Positions 49,491 to 57,545 of a DNA stretch of 64,000 nucleotides are shown here, one piece after another. This stretch comes from a bacterium (GTDB lineage Bacteria > Oederibacteriota > Muellerivitia > Muellerivitales > Muellerivitaceae), in contig DASZRK010000018.1 in the NCBI GenBank assembly GCA_035549195.1, positions 1 to 64,000 of the forward strand, written 5' to 3'. The notes beneath the pieces were generated by a model. The model saw only the letters and a list, made by a program, of their open reading frames with translations, was not told the origin of the DNA and searched no databases. Position 1 is the first letter of the stretch. Each line of letters begins with the position of its first letter. The position numbers were made by a program, and so were the translations under genes.

Positions 49491-51668
49491 CTATCCCTTC
49501 AGGTGGTAAAGCCCACAGATGAATTTTTGGGAAGGCGAGCGGAAGGGGGCGGGCAGGAAACCAACCTCCATCAACCGGTCTCCCTTGAACTTCCCGGCCC
49601 CTTCGATGGAGTAGTGCCGCAAAGGGGCCAGCCCCCGCAAGCGGACCGGGGGAACCTTCGTTCCCCTCTTCCAAGGTTCGGTCTGGAAGATGAAAAGAAG
49701 GGCTTGGGACCGCTCCGGGCTCACGAAGAGCCAGGAGGCCCGGGGCCCGGCGAAAGGGCTCTCCAGCCGGTAGAAGTCCCCGAATTGGACCAGGGGACGG
49801 ATCTCCCGGTAGAGGGAAATATAACCGGCCAATTCCTTCAGGTCCTTCTTGCTCCATTTCGTCAGGTCCGCCTCCACCCCGAAATTGCCCGACATGGCGA
49901 CCAAGGCGCGCCATTTCAAGGGAAGGGAGCGATGGGTGAAGTGGTTGGGGACGCTGGAAACATGGGCGCCCATGACCAGCGGCGGGTAGGCGAAGGAGGT
50001 GGCGTATTGGATCTTGAGGCGGTCCAGGCCGTCGGTGTTGTCCGAGGTCCAGATCTGGGGATGGTAGTTGAGCACTCCTAGGTCGAAGCGGGCTCCACCC
50101 CCGGAGCATCCCTCGAAGAGCACCCGGGGGAAACGCCGGTTAAGGCGGTCCATCAGGTCATAGACCCCCATGACATATCGGAAATAGACCTCGCTTTGCC
50201 GGTCGGGGGGGAGGGCCGCGCTGTGGACCTCGGAAAGGGAGCGGTTCATGTCCCATTTCACGTAATCGACCTTGGCTTCCTCCAGGGCGGCCGTGAGGAC
50301 CTTGAACAGGTGATCCCGCACTTCGGGCCTTCCCATGTCGAGCACCAACTGGCTGCGGGAGCCCCGACGGACCCGGCCGGGGGCGTGCAGGCACCAATCG
50401 GGATGCTTCTTGTAGAGAAGGCTCTTGGGGGAGACCATCTCGGGTTCGATCCAGAGGCCGAACTTCAGGCCCATCCCATGGATGCGCTCCGAAAGGCCCC
50501 CCAGTCCTTCCGGCAATTTGCGGCGGTCCACGGTCCAATCCCCCAGCGATGTGGTGTCGTCGTTCCGTTTCCCGAACCAGCCGTCATCCAGGACGAAAAG
50601 TTCCAGGCCGGCATCCTTGCCCGCCTTCGCGATCTTGAGCAGTTTTTCCTGGTCGAACTTGAAGTAGGTGGCTTCCCAGTTGTTGATGAGCATGGGGCGG
50701 GGTCTTTTTTGCCAGTGGCCGCCCAGGACCCGGTCCTTGACGAAACGATGGAGCCGGAGGCTCAAGTTGGAGAAGCCGTCCCCGGAATAGGCCAGGAGGG
50801 ATTCGGGCGTCACGAAGGCCTTGCCCGGCTCCAGGCGCCATTTGAACCCGAAGTCGTTCAGGCCCACGGTCATCCGGAGAGATCGGTCCCGGAAAAGTTC
50901 CGCCTCGATCAGCCAATTGCCGCTAGTGACGGGCGCCAAGGCGAAGACCTCCCCCTTTTCCTCGGAGGTTTCGCCCCGGGTGACCATGGCGAAGGGGTTC
51001 ATCTCGTGGGAGGAGATACCCCGGCGGCTTTCCAGACGGACGGTCCCTTCCTGGAGGGGACCGTCCTTCATTTGCCGTTCCCCCGCCCATTTACCGGGGA
51101 AGCGCACCAGGTTCCAGGGGCCGGGCGGAAGGTCGAGGGAGGCGCTTGCGAGCTTCAGGATATCCACCGGTTTGCGGCCCTGGTTCCGCAGGATGGTCCG
51201 ACGGACGAGGAGCCCGTAGGAAGGGTAGAACGTGTAGTAGAGGTCCAACTCCAGCTTTTGGAGCTGGTCCACCAGGACGATCTTGAGGGTCTGCGCCTGG
51301 TCCCCGGTCTTGGACCGGGAGGCGGGGCCTGGCCCAAAATCGGGCTTTCCGGGAAGGACCTTGAATGAATCGTAAAGAAACTCACTGACCCGGGTGCCGT
51401 CGGTGTGTTCCAGGAGAAAGGCGGGGGTCCGGAGGTCGTTGTGTCCGAAGTCGGGGAATTCCCGACGTTGGAACTCCCGGCTGATGTGGTGCTCGTCCTC
51501 GAGGGCCCTTTTTTCCCAATCGGAAAGAAGGGCTCTTTTCGCCTTTGGGGAAAGCGGGACGCCCCAATGGAGATGGTGGAGGTCCTTCCGGGGAGAAACG
51601 CCCAGAAGGTAGGAAAAACCCTGTCCCTCCAATTGGAAGGTCCGTGAGCGTGGGTCGTGGCGGATCAT
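49491..51668 (-). CDS. GH36 alpha-galactosidase
   Basis: 725 residues, typical for the family, with no signal peptide. An N-terminal beta-supersandwich (about 1-320) precedes the TIM barrel. The catalytic nucleophile is the Asp in DYVKWDMNRS (about 471) and the acid/base Asp is in GCSGGGARFDLGVL (about 527). NWEATYF, FVLDDGWFG, KFGLWIEPEMVS and PDWCLH are all family blocks. It removes alpha-1,6-linked galactose from raffinose-type sugars or galactomannan oligomers in the cytoplasm. It is followed by the channel gene. Confidence 0.92.
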   Translation of the reverse strand: MIRHDPRSRTFQLEGQGFSYLLGVSPRKDLHHLHWGVPLSPKAKRALLSDWEKRALEDEHHISREFQRREFPDFGHNDLRTPAFLLEHTDGTRVSEFLYDSFKVLPGKPDFGPGPASRSKTGDQAQTLKIVLVDQLQKLELDLYYTFYPSYGLLVRRTILRNQGRKPVDILKLASASLDLPPGPWNLVRFPGKWAGERQMKDGPLQEGTVRLESRRGISSHEMNPFAMVTRGETSEEKGEVFALAPVTSGNWLIEAELFRDRSLRMTVGLNDFGFKWRLEPGKAFVTPESLLAYSGDGFSNLSLRLHRFVKDRVLGGHWQKRPRPMLINNWEATYFKFDQEKLLKIAKAGKDAGLELFVLDDGWFGKRNDDTTSLGDWTVDRRKLPEGLGGLSERIHGMGLKFGLWIEPEMVSPKSLLYKKHPDWCLHAPGRVRRGSRSQLVLDMGRPEVRDHLFKVLTAALEEAKVDYVKWDMNRSLSEVHSAALPPDRQSEVYFRYVMGVYDLMDRLNRRFPRVLFEGCSGGGARFDLGVLNYHPQIWTSDNTDGLDRLKIQYATSFAYPPLVMGAHVSSVPNHFTHRSLPLKWRALVAMSGNFGVEADLTKWSKKDLKELAGYISLYREIRPLVQFGDFYRLESPFAGPRASWLFVSPERSQALLFIFQTEPWKRGTKVPPVRLRGLAPLRHYSIEGAGKFKGDRLMEVGFLPAPFRSPSQKFICGLYHLKG

Positions 51669-51723
51669 GACCTACTTATACCAGAAGGGAAGGAGTTGGG
51701 CATTAGGGTGGAGAAAGGACGGA

Positions 51724-52092
51724 TCAGAGGCTCTTAAGGGCCGCTTGGGGGTCCGGGAATACCTTGAAAAGCCGGTGGAAATCCAAAAGCTTGAAGATCT
51801 CCTCCACTTCCACCCGCATTCCCGTCAGGATCAGGTCGCCTTGCAGGCCCCGGATCCTCTTGATCTGGCTGACCAGGATGCCCCAGCCCGCACTGCTGAT
51901 GTAGGTGGCGTCCCGGAGGTCCAGGATCACCTTGAGGCGGCCCTCGCCCAGGACCGACAGGAGCTTCTTCTCGAACCCGTGGACGGTGACCGAGTTGATC
52001 TCGCCTCGGACCGTCAGGAGCGCGGTCCCTTCCTTCTCGAAGAACTTATCCGTTATCTCCAGGTTGTCGTTCAGGTCGAAATTATCGTCCAT
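51724..52092 (-). CDS. STAS-domain anti-sigma factor antagonist-like protein
   Basis: 122 residues from the ATG at 52092. STAS fold: ALLTVRGEINSVTVHGFEKK, VILDLRDATYISSAGWGILV with the phosphorylatable Ser (Ser66/Ser67), and GDLILTGMRVEVEEIFKLLD. Such proteins are released from or bound by anti-sigma kinases depending on Ser phosphorylation. No kinase or phosphatase gene is adjacent, so its partner is unknown. Confidence 0.85.
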   Translation of the reverse strand: MDDNFDLNDNLEITDKFFEKEGTALLTVRGEINSVTVHGFEKKLLSVLGEGRLKVILDLRDATYISSAGWGILVSQIKRIRGLQGDLILTGMRVEVEEIFKLLDFHRLFKVFPDPQAALKSL

Positions 52093-52315
52093 GGGTTCCC
52101 GCCGATATCGGTCCAGTGGATATGCGGATCTTGGGACCGGTTCCAAAGAAATGACCTATGGATTGTAGGGGTATTTGGCGCCGGGTCAATTTTTTGGCCC
52201 GCTTTTTATCGGTCGGACGGAAGGGCGGGATGGAAAGGGCCAAAATGAACTAATTTTGTCGCTTTGGGCCGGGTATTTGTAACAAGTCCGAAACAGGACC
52301 GGGTGAAATCCGCAA

Positions 52316-53707
52316 CTAATCGCCGGAAGGATCCAAGGAAGCGCCGTTGCCGGAAGGGGTCCCCTTTTGTTCCCCGTAGCTGAATTGGTAGAAGATCCAG
52401 CCTCCGATGGAGATCAACGCGAAGATCAGCATGAGATTGCCGTAGGCATGGCCACGGGAAAGGGTGGGAAGGAAAGGGTGGTCCAACCAGCCGCCATCCA
52501 GGACCTTTCCGACCAGGGCCGTTCCCAGGGCCCCCGAGATGATGGCCACCAGGTTGAAGACGCCCATGCCGATGCCCGTTTCTTGGGGCCCCAGCGTCCG
52601 GGAGACGCTGTTGATCAGCGCGGTTTGGAAAAAGGCGAAACCAACATTGGTCAAGAGGAGCGAGCCCGCGATGACGGTGGGGGAAAACCCCAGGAAGAGG
52701 GCCATCAGGCCCATGCTGGCGATGACCAGGGTGAGCCCGATGGCCACCACGAAGGGGTTGCCGCGGCGGTCGGCCAATCGCCCCGCATAGGGGCCGAAGA
52801 AGACCGAACTGATGGCGCCCGGGAACAGGATGAGCCCGATCCGGGCCGTGCCCAACCCGTGGACCTGGTGGAGCATCAAGGGGATCAGGAAGAAGATCCC
52901 CATGACGATGGAGAAAAGGACGAGCCCCACCACGACCCCATTACGGAAGCGGACGTTACGGAAGAGATCCGGCGGGATGAAAGGGGACCGGGCGGTGAAC
53001 ATCCGCCCAAGGGACAGGGAAAGGGCGGCCAGGAAGAGGATGAGGTAAGTCCCACGGTTGAAGTTCAGGAAGACGACCAAGGTGCCCACCGTGCAGGCCA
53101 CCAGGACCGCGCCCAGGATATCCAGGCCCCCTTCCCGCCGTTCCTCCCAGGGCAGTTCCCGGTTGAAGAAGGGGAGGGAAACAAGCGTGAAAAAAGGGAC
53201 CAGGAAGAGGTAGGACCAATGAAGGGACCCGGACACGAAGCCCCCCAGGACCGGGCCCACGCCGATGGCGAAAGAGACCGTGGAGGTGATGCCGCCGAAG
53301 ACCCTGCCCCTTTCGTCCGGGTGGAAATAACGGGCCACCACCACGAAGACCAGGGCGGGGATGGCGGAAGCCCCCATGCCCTGGACGGCGCGCGCCAGCA
53401 GGACCCAGCCGTAGGAATCCCGCAAGAGGAACCCGAGGAGGGAGCCGAAATTATAAAGAACGGTGCCGATGAAGATGAGGCCCTTCGGGCTGTAAATGTC
53501 GGAAAGCTTCCCATAGATGAGGGAGCCCACCCCGAAAAAGACCATGAAGGAGGTCATCATCCAGCTGACCCCGGCGGGGGTGAGGCCGAACTGCTCCGAA
53601 ATGCGGGGAGTGGAGACGTTGAAGACCGTCTCGTTCACCACGCAGAAGAAGATGAGGTAGTTGATCCAAGGGACCAATCTCTTGCGGTCGACGGCGGCGG
53701 GGGCCAT
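52316..53707 (-). CDS. MFS drug exporter of the DHA2 (EmrB/QacA) type
   Basis: 463 residues from the ATG at 53707; the longer version adds a low-complexity, non-membrane leader. About fourteen membrane segments. Motif A-like GSLIYGKLSDIYSPKGLIFI, and RAVQGMGASAIPALVFVVVA followed by RGRVFGGI, are the DHA2 hallmarks. An acidic residue is present in TM1 (NETVFNVSTP). It should export small organic compounds using the proton gradient. It lies 53 nt after the SRPBCC gene at the end of a minus-strand SRPBCC/VOC cluster. Confidence 0.85.
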   Translation of the reverse strand: MAPAAVDRKRLVPWINYLIFFCVVNETVFNVSTPRISEQFGLTPAGVSWMMTSFMVFFGVGSLIYGKLSDIYSPKGLIFIGTVLYNFGSLLGFLLRDSYGWVLLARAVQGMGASAIPALVFVVVARYFHPDERGRVFGGITSTVSFAIGVGPVLGGFVSGSLHWSYLFLVPFFTLVSLPFFNRELPWEERREGGLDILGAVLVACTVGTLVVFLNFNRGTYLILFLAALSLSLGRMFTARSPFIPPDLFRNVRFRNGVVVGLVLFSIVMGIFFLIPLMLHQVHGLGTARIGLILFPGAISSVFFGPYAGRLADRRGNPFVVAIGLTLVIASMGLMALFLGFSPTVIAGSLLLTNVGFAFFQTALINSVSRTLGPQETGIGMGVFNLVAIISGALGTALVGKVLDGGWLDHPFLPTLSRGHAYGNLMLIFALISIGGWIFYQFSYGEQKGTPSGNGASLDPSGD

Positions 53708-53760
53708 GGGTTTCCTTCGGGGTGGGGCCGGGCGGTCCGCGCCCGGCCGGTGGGTGGCGC

Positions 53761-54297
53761 CTACTTTTTGGCGTTCTCGGCGGCCGTCTTCATGTCGGCC
53801 AGGCCCTTCTCGAATTGGCCTCCGATCATCTTGTCCATGCTCATGAAGAGGCACATGACCTTGGCCGGATAGGCTTTCTTACCGGTCATGGTCCAGGTCA
53901 CCTGGGTCCCCTTGCCTTCGGGCTTGAAGGTGAAGTCGGCGTTGCAGGTATCCTTCATGGGCTTCTCGAAATCCAGGCGCAGGGCCACTTCGGAGGCGGG
54001 TTTGCTGCCGGTGATGGTGAGTTTGCCCTCACCCACCTTGCTGTTGCCCACCCAACCGTAGGAAGCGCCGATGCCGGCGGCGGGGCCCTCGAAGGTGACC
54101 TTCATGGCCGGGTCCATCTTGGCCCAGGGGTCCCAGTTGTTCCAGTTGCCCAGGTCATTGACCTGGGCAAAGACCTTGGCGGGGGAAGCATCGATGGTGG
54201 CGGAACGGGCGACGGTGAAGTCGGCCGGTTGAAAAGCGGCGACGACGAGGATGACGGCGATGACCGCGGCCAAGGCGATCAGTATCTTCTTGAACAT
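53761..54297 (-). CDS. Membrane-anchored SRPBCC (polyketide-cyclase-like) protein
   Basis: 178 residues with AAGGAGA before the ATG. An N-terminal hydrophobic anchor (LIALAAVIAVILVVAAF) is followed by an SRPBCC domain: TVARSATIDASPAKVFAQVN, DLGNWNNWDPWAKMDP, GVTFEG-like turn and DFTFKPEGKGTQVTWTMTG. This is the standard form of the polyketide-cyclase family found in many bacteria. Ligand unknown. Confidence 0.85.
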   Translation of the reverse strand: MFKKILIALAAVIAVILVVAAFQPADFTVARSATIDASPAKVFAQVNDLGNWNNWDPWAKMDPAMKVTFEGPAAGIGASYGWVGNSKVGEGKLTITGSKPASEVALRLDFEKPMKDTCNADFTFKPEGKGTQVTWTMTGKKAYPAKVMCLFMSMDKMIGGQFEKGLADMKTAAENAKK

Positions 54298-54378
54298 GAG
54301 TCTCTCTCCTTGAGGAATGATCCTGTCCCGGTGAGGGGGCAGGGAATGCTAAAAGAACGGCTGGCGGAAAACAATGGG

Positions 54379-54873
54379 TCACCGGCCTTCGTAAGCCCTT
54401 TGGATGGTCTTGATATCGAGTTTTTTCATGGGAAGGAAGGCCTTCATGACCCGGTCCCGGCGCACCGGATCCTTGCCCGACATCCATTTTTTCATGGCGG
54501 CCGGCACGATCTGCCAGGAAACGCCGTACTTGTCCTTGAGCCAGCCGCAGGCTTGGGCCTTGGGATCGCCCCCCTGGGAGAGCTTTTTCCAGAAATGGTC
54601 GATCTCCTTCTGGTCCTTGCAATGGACCTGGAGGGAGATGGCTTCGGTGAACTTGAAGAGGGGACCGCCGTTCAAGGCGGTGAAACGCTGGCCCCTTAGG
54701 CTGAATTCGGCGACCAGGACGGTCCCTTCGGGCATGCCGTGGACCTCGCGGCCTTCCTTGCCGTAATAGGAAACATCCAGGATCTTGGATCCCCTCTTGA
54801 AGATGGAGACGTAGAACTTGGCCGCCTCCAGGGCTTGCTTGTCGAACCAAAGGCAATTGGTGATCTTTTGCAT
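54379..54873 (-). CDS. VOC protein of the PhnB type
   Basis: 164 residues with AAGGAG upstream. KITNCLWFDKQALEAAKFYV followed by SIFKRGSKI, then FSLRGQRFTALNGGPLFKFT, DHFWKKLSQGG, CGWLKDKYGVSWQIVP: the pattern of PhnB/demethylubiquinone-methyltransferase-like VOC proteins. Function in these clusters is unknown; they often occur with ArsR-SRPBCC genes. Confidence 0.85.
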   Translation of the reverse strand: MQKITNCLWFDKQALEAAKFYVSIFKRGSKILDVSYYGKEGREVHGMPEGTVLVAEFSLRGQRFTALNGGPLFKFTEAISLQVHCKDQKEIDHFWKKLSQGGDPKAQACGWLKDKYGVSWQIVPAAMKKWMSGKDPVRRDRVMKAFLPMKKLDIKTIQRAYEGR

Positions 54874-54894
54874 TTTATTTCTCCTTGTCTTTGA

Positions 54895-54980
54895 CCCCGC
54901 CCCTTAGGGGAGGGTGAGAGGTGACTTGAACTGGTCATCATCACCCTCATCCCGGCCTTCTCCCCTCAAGGGAGAAGGGC
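54895..54980. repeat. Imperfect palindromic intergenic element
   Basis: It contains CCTTCTCCC-CTCAA-GGGAGAAGG (54957-54979) and a GC-rich left part CCCCTTAGGGGAGGGTGAG (54901-54919) whose GGGTGAG pairs loosely with TCACCCTCA in the middle. Elements of this composition (CTCACCCT plus CCTTCTCCC palindrome) occur as dispersed repeats in many genomes. It sits between two cluster genes. Confidence 0.55.
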
Positions 54981-54993
54981 GATGAAAGCGTAG

Positions 54994-55464
54994 CTATTTC
55001 TTGCCGGCCAAGTATTCGGCCAGGTTGTCCAGGGTCATGTTCGTGCCTTGTTCCATGCCGCCCAGGAAAGGCTCGCTGCCCGGGTTGGCTTCCAGGATCC
55101 TCACCTCAAAGGTGAGGGCCGTGGCTCCATCCTTTTCCTCGAAGGTGATGGTCTGGCGGATCTTGAAAAAGGGTTTTCCGTCCGGCATCGGGACGGCCTG
55201 GGTCATGACCAGCTTGGCGGGCGGTTCGACGACCTCGTAGATGGCGTCGCAAGGGTGTTCCTGGCCCTCGGGAGAGCGGAAGACATAGTGCCAGGCCCCG
55301 CCGACCTTCAGGTCCATGGTGCAGACCGGCATGGTATAGGGCTTGGGCGGCCACCAGTTCTTCACATGCTCGGGTTTGGTGAAGGCCTCAAAGACCAGGG
55401 CCCGGGGGGCCTGGAAGGTCCTTTTGAACACGATGACCTTATCCTTCATTTTGCTCAGTTCCAT
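54994..55464 (-). CDS. SRPBCC (AHSA1-like) protein downstream of an arsR remnant
   Basis: 156 residues. VFKRTFQAPRALVFEAFTKP, EHVKNWWPPKPYTM, DLKVGGAWHYVFRSPEGQEH, FEEKDGATALTFEVRILE and GTNMTLDNLAEYL are the AHSA1 type. The ATG at 55464 is preceded by GAGGAGG, which lies inside a short upstream frame identified as the end of a lost arsR gene. Ligand unknown. Confidence 0.85.
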   Translation of the reverse strand: MELSKMKDKVIVFKRTFQAPRALVFEAFTKPEHVKNWWPPKPYTMPVCTMDLKVGGAWHYVFRSPEGQEHPCDAIYEVVEPPAKLVMTQAVPMPDGKPFFKIRQTITFEEKDGATALTFEVRILEANPGSEPFLGGMEQGTNMTLDNLAEYLAGKK

Positions 55465-55561
55465 CGCCCATTTCCTCCTCTATTTTTAAAGCTATTTAAG
55501 TAAGCCTCTAAACGGTCCAGGGCCTGTTCCCAGAAGATCCAGTAGGCATGAAGCACGGGCT
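55455..55561 (-). pseudogene. C-terminal remnant of an arsR gene
   Basis: On the minus strand a short frame reads LHAYWIFWEQALDRLEAYLN and runs to a stop at 55455-55457. It matches the C-terminal helix of ArsR partners (compare LWEDQLDRLDEYLQELQ at the end of the intact protein at 56915-57268). It overlaps the SRPBCC start by 10 nt, as intact pairs overlap by 20. The DNA-binding part is gone, replaced by the DoxX gene end. Confidence 0.6.
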
Positions 55562-55969
55562 TTACCGGCCCCGTTTACGGGCGATCAAGGTGTCTAAACT
55601 CCAAGCTCCGCTTCCATAAGCGGCGAAGAAGAGGAAGACGAAACAAAAGAGCACCGCCGTTTCGCCGTGATTCTGGACCGGCCAAAAGCCTTGGGGGAAG
55701 TGAGCCTGAAAATAGGCCACCGCCATCTCGCCCGAAACGACGAAAGCCGCGCAGCGGGTGAAAAGCCCCAAGAGGATCAAGGTCCCGCCGATCAATTCCA
55801 GCATCCCGGCGAACCAAACCTCTGCGGGGAAGTGAGGATGGCCCCCAAATTGAGCCGGGACGCCCCCGAACCAATCCAGGATCTTGACCCCGCCCGCCTG
55901 GAGGAAGAGCAGTCCGGCCACCACCCTCAGCAAGAAATAAGTCACCTCGACCATTTGTTCCTTTTTCAT
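55562..55969 (-). CDS. DoxX-family membrane protein
   Basis: 135 residues from the ATG at 55969, whose ATGA overlaps the stop of the upstream SRPBCC gene. Four membrane segments: YFLLRVVAGLLFLQAGGVKI, WFAGMLELIGGTLILLGLFT, CAAFVVSGEMAVAYF and ETAVLFCFVFLFFAAYGSG. The charge and motif pattern is DoxX (GGVKI, GE at a conserved site, NHGE). DoxX proteins are linked to oxidative stress and terminal oxidase function in some organisms, without settled biochemistry. Confidence 0.85.
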   Translation of the reverse strand: MKKEQMVEVTYFLLRVVAGLLFLQAGGVKILDWFGGVPAQFGGHPHFPAEVWFAGMLELIGGTLILLGLFTRCAAFVVSGEMAVAYFQAHFPQGFWPVQNHGETAVLFCFVFLFFAAYGSGAWSLDTLIARKRGR

Positions 55970-56934
55970 TTTGCCGCTCCTTGATGTTCCGGAATGTATT
56001 CGTCCAATTTGTCGAAGGAACCGGTCCAGCCGCCGTGCATGCCGGAACGGGCCTTGATGAAGGTGTCGGTCTCCGCGGCCGAGGGATCGACCGGCTCCCA
56101 GATAACGGTCACCCGGGTCTGTTCGGGACCCTCGGCCGTGAGCAACACCGTCGTGCGCATGGTCTCGGGCCAAGTGGGGGCCATCGGGTGTTTGGCCACG
56201 TTGCCTTTCGCATCGGCGAATTGCTGGGTATAGACGATGCGGTTCGGTTTGGTGAACTCCAGGTACTGGGTCTTGCCGTACATCGTGTGCTGGCCGCTGG
56301 CGTCGGTCATGGAATAGAAGCTCTTGCCGCCGGGCCGCATGTCCACCTCGATGAATTTCATCGTGAACCCGGTCGGGGGAACCCACCGGGCGACATGTTC
56401 GGGGCGGGTCCAAAGGTCGTACATCAACTCCAGGGGCGCCTGGAAAGAGCGGTTGATGACGAAGATCTCTTTGCGCGAGGTCCCTTTCTCCAGGTATTCG
56501 GCCAACCGGTCCCAGGTGGAATCGCCGTTCGCCTTCTTGATGAACTTGCGGGTTTCCGCGGCCGCTTCGGCCGTGGGCAGGGCCATGGTCATGTCCAGGT
56601 GGGTCTTGCCGTCCAATTCCTTGAAGAGGACCGTGACCCGGAACAGGGGCTTTTGCTCGTCGTTGCCGCCGTGGTCATAGACCATCTTGGAGAAGGGCTC
56701 GACCTCGAAATACCGGGTCTTGTTGACGTAGTCGACGCCGTCGGGTCCGTGCATGGTGTAATGCCACATCCCTCCGGGGCGGATATCCTTGCTGTGGGTG
56801 GTGATAGTGAAGCCGCGGGGGCCCCACCAGTGGCCGACCTGGTCGGTCGTCCAGGCGTCCCAGACCATCTTCACCGGGGCGTCGTAGACCCGGAGGATGT
56901 TGATCTCGTTCGGTTTATTTTTTGTGGCGGGCAT
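55966..56934 (-). CDS. Tandem double SRPBCC (AHSA1) protein, ArsR partner
   Basis: 322 residues with two complete AHSA1 domains. The first (about 8-150) opens INILRVYDAPVKMVWDAWTT and ends WDRLAEYLEKG. The second (about 155-315) opens IFVINRSFQAPLELMYDLWT and ends GSFDKLDEYIPEHQ. Two AHSA1 domains in one chain suggest gene fusion. It overlaps the arsR gene by exactly 20 nt, as the pair at 33874-34678 does, and its stop overlaps the DoxX start. Confidence 0.88.
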   Translation of the reverse strand: MPATKNKPNEINILRVYDAPVKMVWDAWTTDQVGHWWGPRGFTITTHSKDIRPGGMWHYTMHGPDGVDYVNKTRYFEVEPFSKMVYDHGGNDEQKPLFRVTVLFKELDGKTHLDMTMALPTAEAAAETRKFIKKANGDSTWDRLAEYLEKGTSRKEIFVINRSFQAPLELMYDLWTRPEHVARWVPPTGFTMKFIEVDMRPGGKSFYSMTDASGQHTMYGKTQYLEFTKPNRIVYTQQFADAKGNVAKHPMAPTWPETMRTTVLLTAEGPEQTRVTVIWEPVDPSAAETDTFIKARSGMHGGWTGSFDKLDEYIPEHQGAAK

Positions 56935-57268
56935 TCTCTTTCTCCTTTTTCTGCAGTTCCTGCAGGTATTCGTCCAGACGGTCCAACTGGTCCTCCCAAA
57001 GTTTGCGGTGATGCTCCAGCCAATCCACGGCGTCCTTGATGGGCTCGGTCTTGAGCTTGCAAAGGCGTTTCTGGGCCTGGCTCCGGCGGATGATCAAGCC
57101 GTTCTTCTCCAGCACCTTCAGGTGCTTGGAAATGGCGGGCAGGCTCATGTGGAAGGGTTTGGCCAACTCCTGCACCGAGGCTTCCCCGGTCGCCAGGCGG
57201 GCCAGCATGGCCCGGCGGGTCGGATCGGAGAGCGCGGCGAAGGTCCCACTGAGTTGATCGGTCGACAT
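56915..57268 (-). CDS. ArsR-family repressor leading the SRPBCC/DoxX/VOC cluster
   Basis: 117 residues. TFAALSDPTRRAMLARLATG, then HMSLPAISKHLKVLEKNGLI and the wing IRRSQAQKRLCKLK give the winged helix. There is no CxC metal motif; the C-terminal helix LWEDQLDRLDEYLQELQ is the dimer helix of the SRPBCC-paired type. The start has AGAGG 6 nt upstream, inside an inverted repeat that is the probable operator. Confidence 0.9.
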   Translation of the reverse strand: MSTDQLSGTFAALSDPTRRAMLARLATGEASVQELAKPFHMSLPAISKHLKVLEKNGLIIRRSQAQKRLCKLKTEPIKDAVDWLEHHRKLWEDQLDRLDEYLQELQKKEKENARHKK

Positions 57269-57270
57269 AT

Positions 57271-57328
57271 TTAACCTCTAGGTTAATTAACTGTTTGGTA
57301 AAGTAACGGAGGAGCTGCGGTTTGTCAA
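57271..57328 (-). promoter_or_regulatory. Promoter and operator of the second arsR gene
   Basis: On the minus strand TTGACA (57323-57328), 17 nt, TACTTT (57300-57305). Downstream lies TTAACC-TAGA-GGTTAA (57271-57286), a 6-4-6 inverted repeat like that of the other arsR gene. It contains the AGAGG ribosome binding site and ends 2 nt before the ATG. Repressor binding would block transcript elongation or initiation. Confidence 0.75.
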
Positions 57329-57545
57329 CGACCCCTTTTGTTTTTTTACACGTCGGAAAAATAAGGACGCTGAAAAGGGCTTGTCATAAGGCTTTTAGGC
57401 CGATCTATTCCGTTCTTTTTTCGTGGCGGGGCTTCAATTTACCCCCCAAAAATCCGATTCCTTGTAGGATGGGGAGCTTCCGCCAAGGCGGTCCCCGTCG
57501 TGGTATCTTTGAGCCTTGGTCGAAAAAAACATCTGAGGTGCTGCC

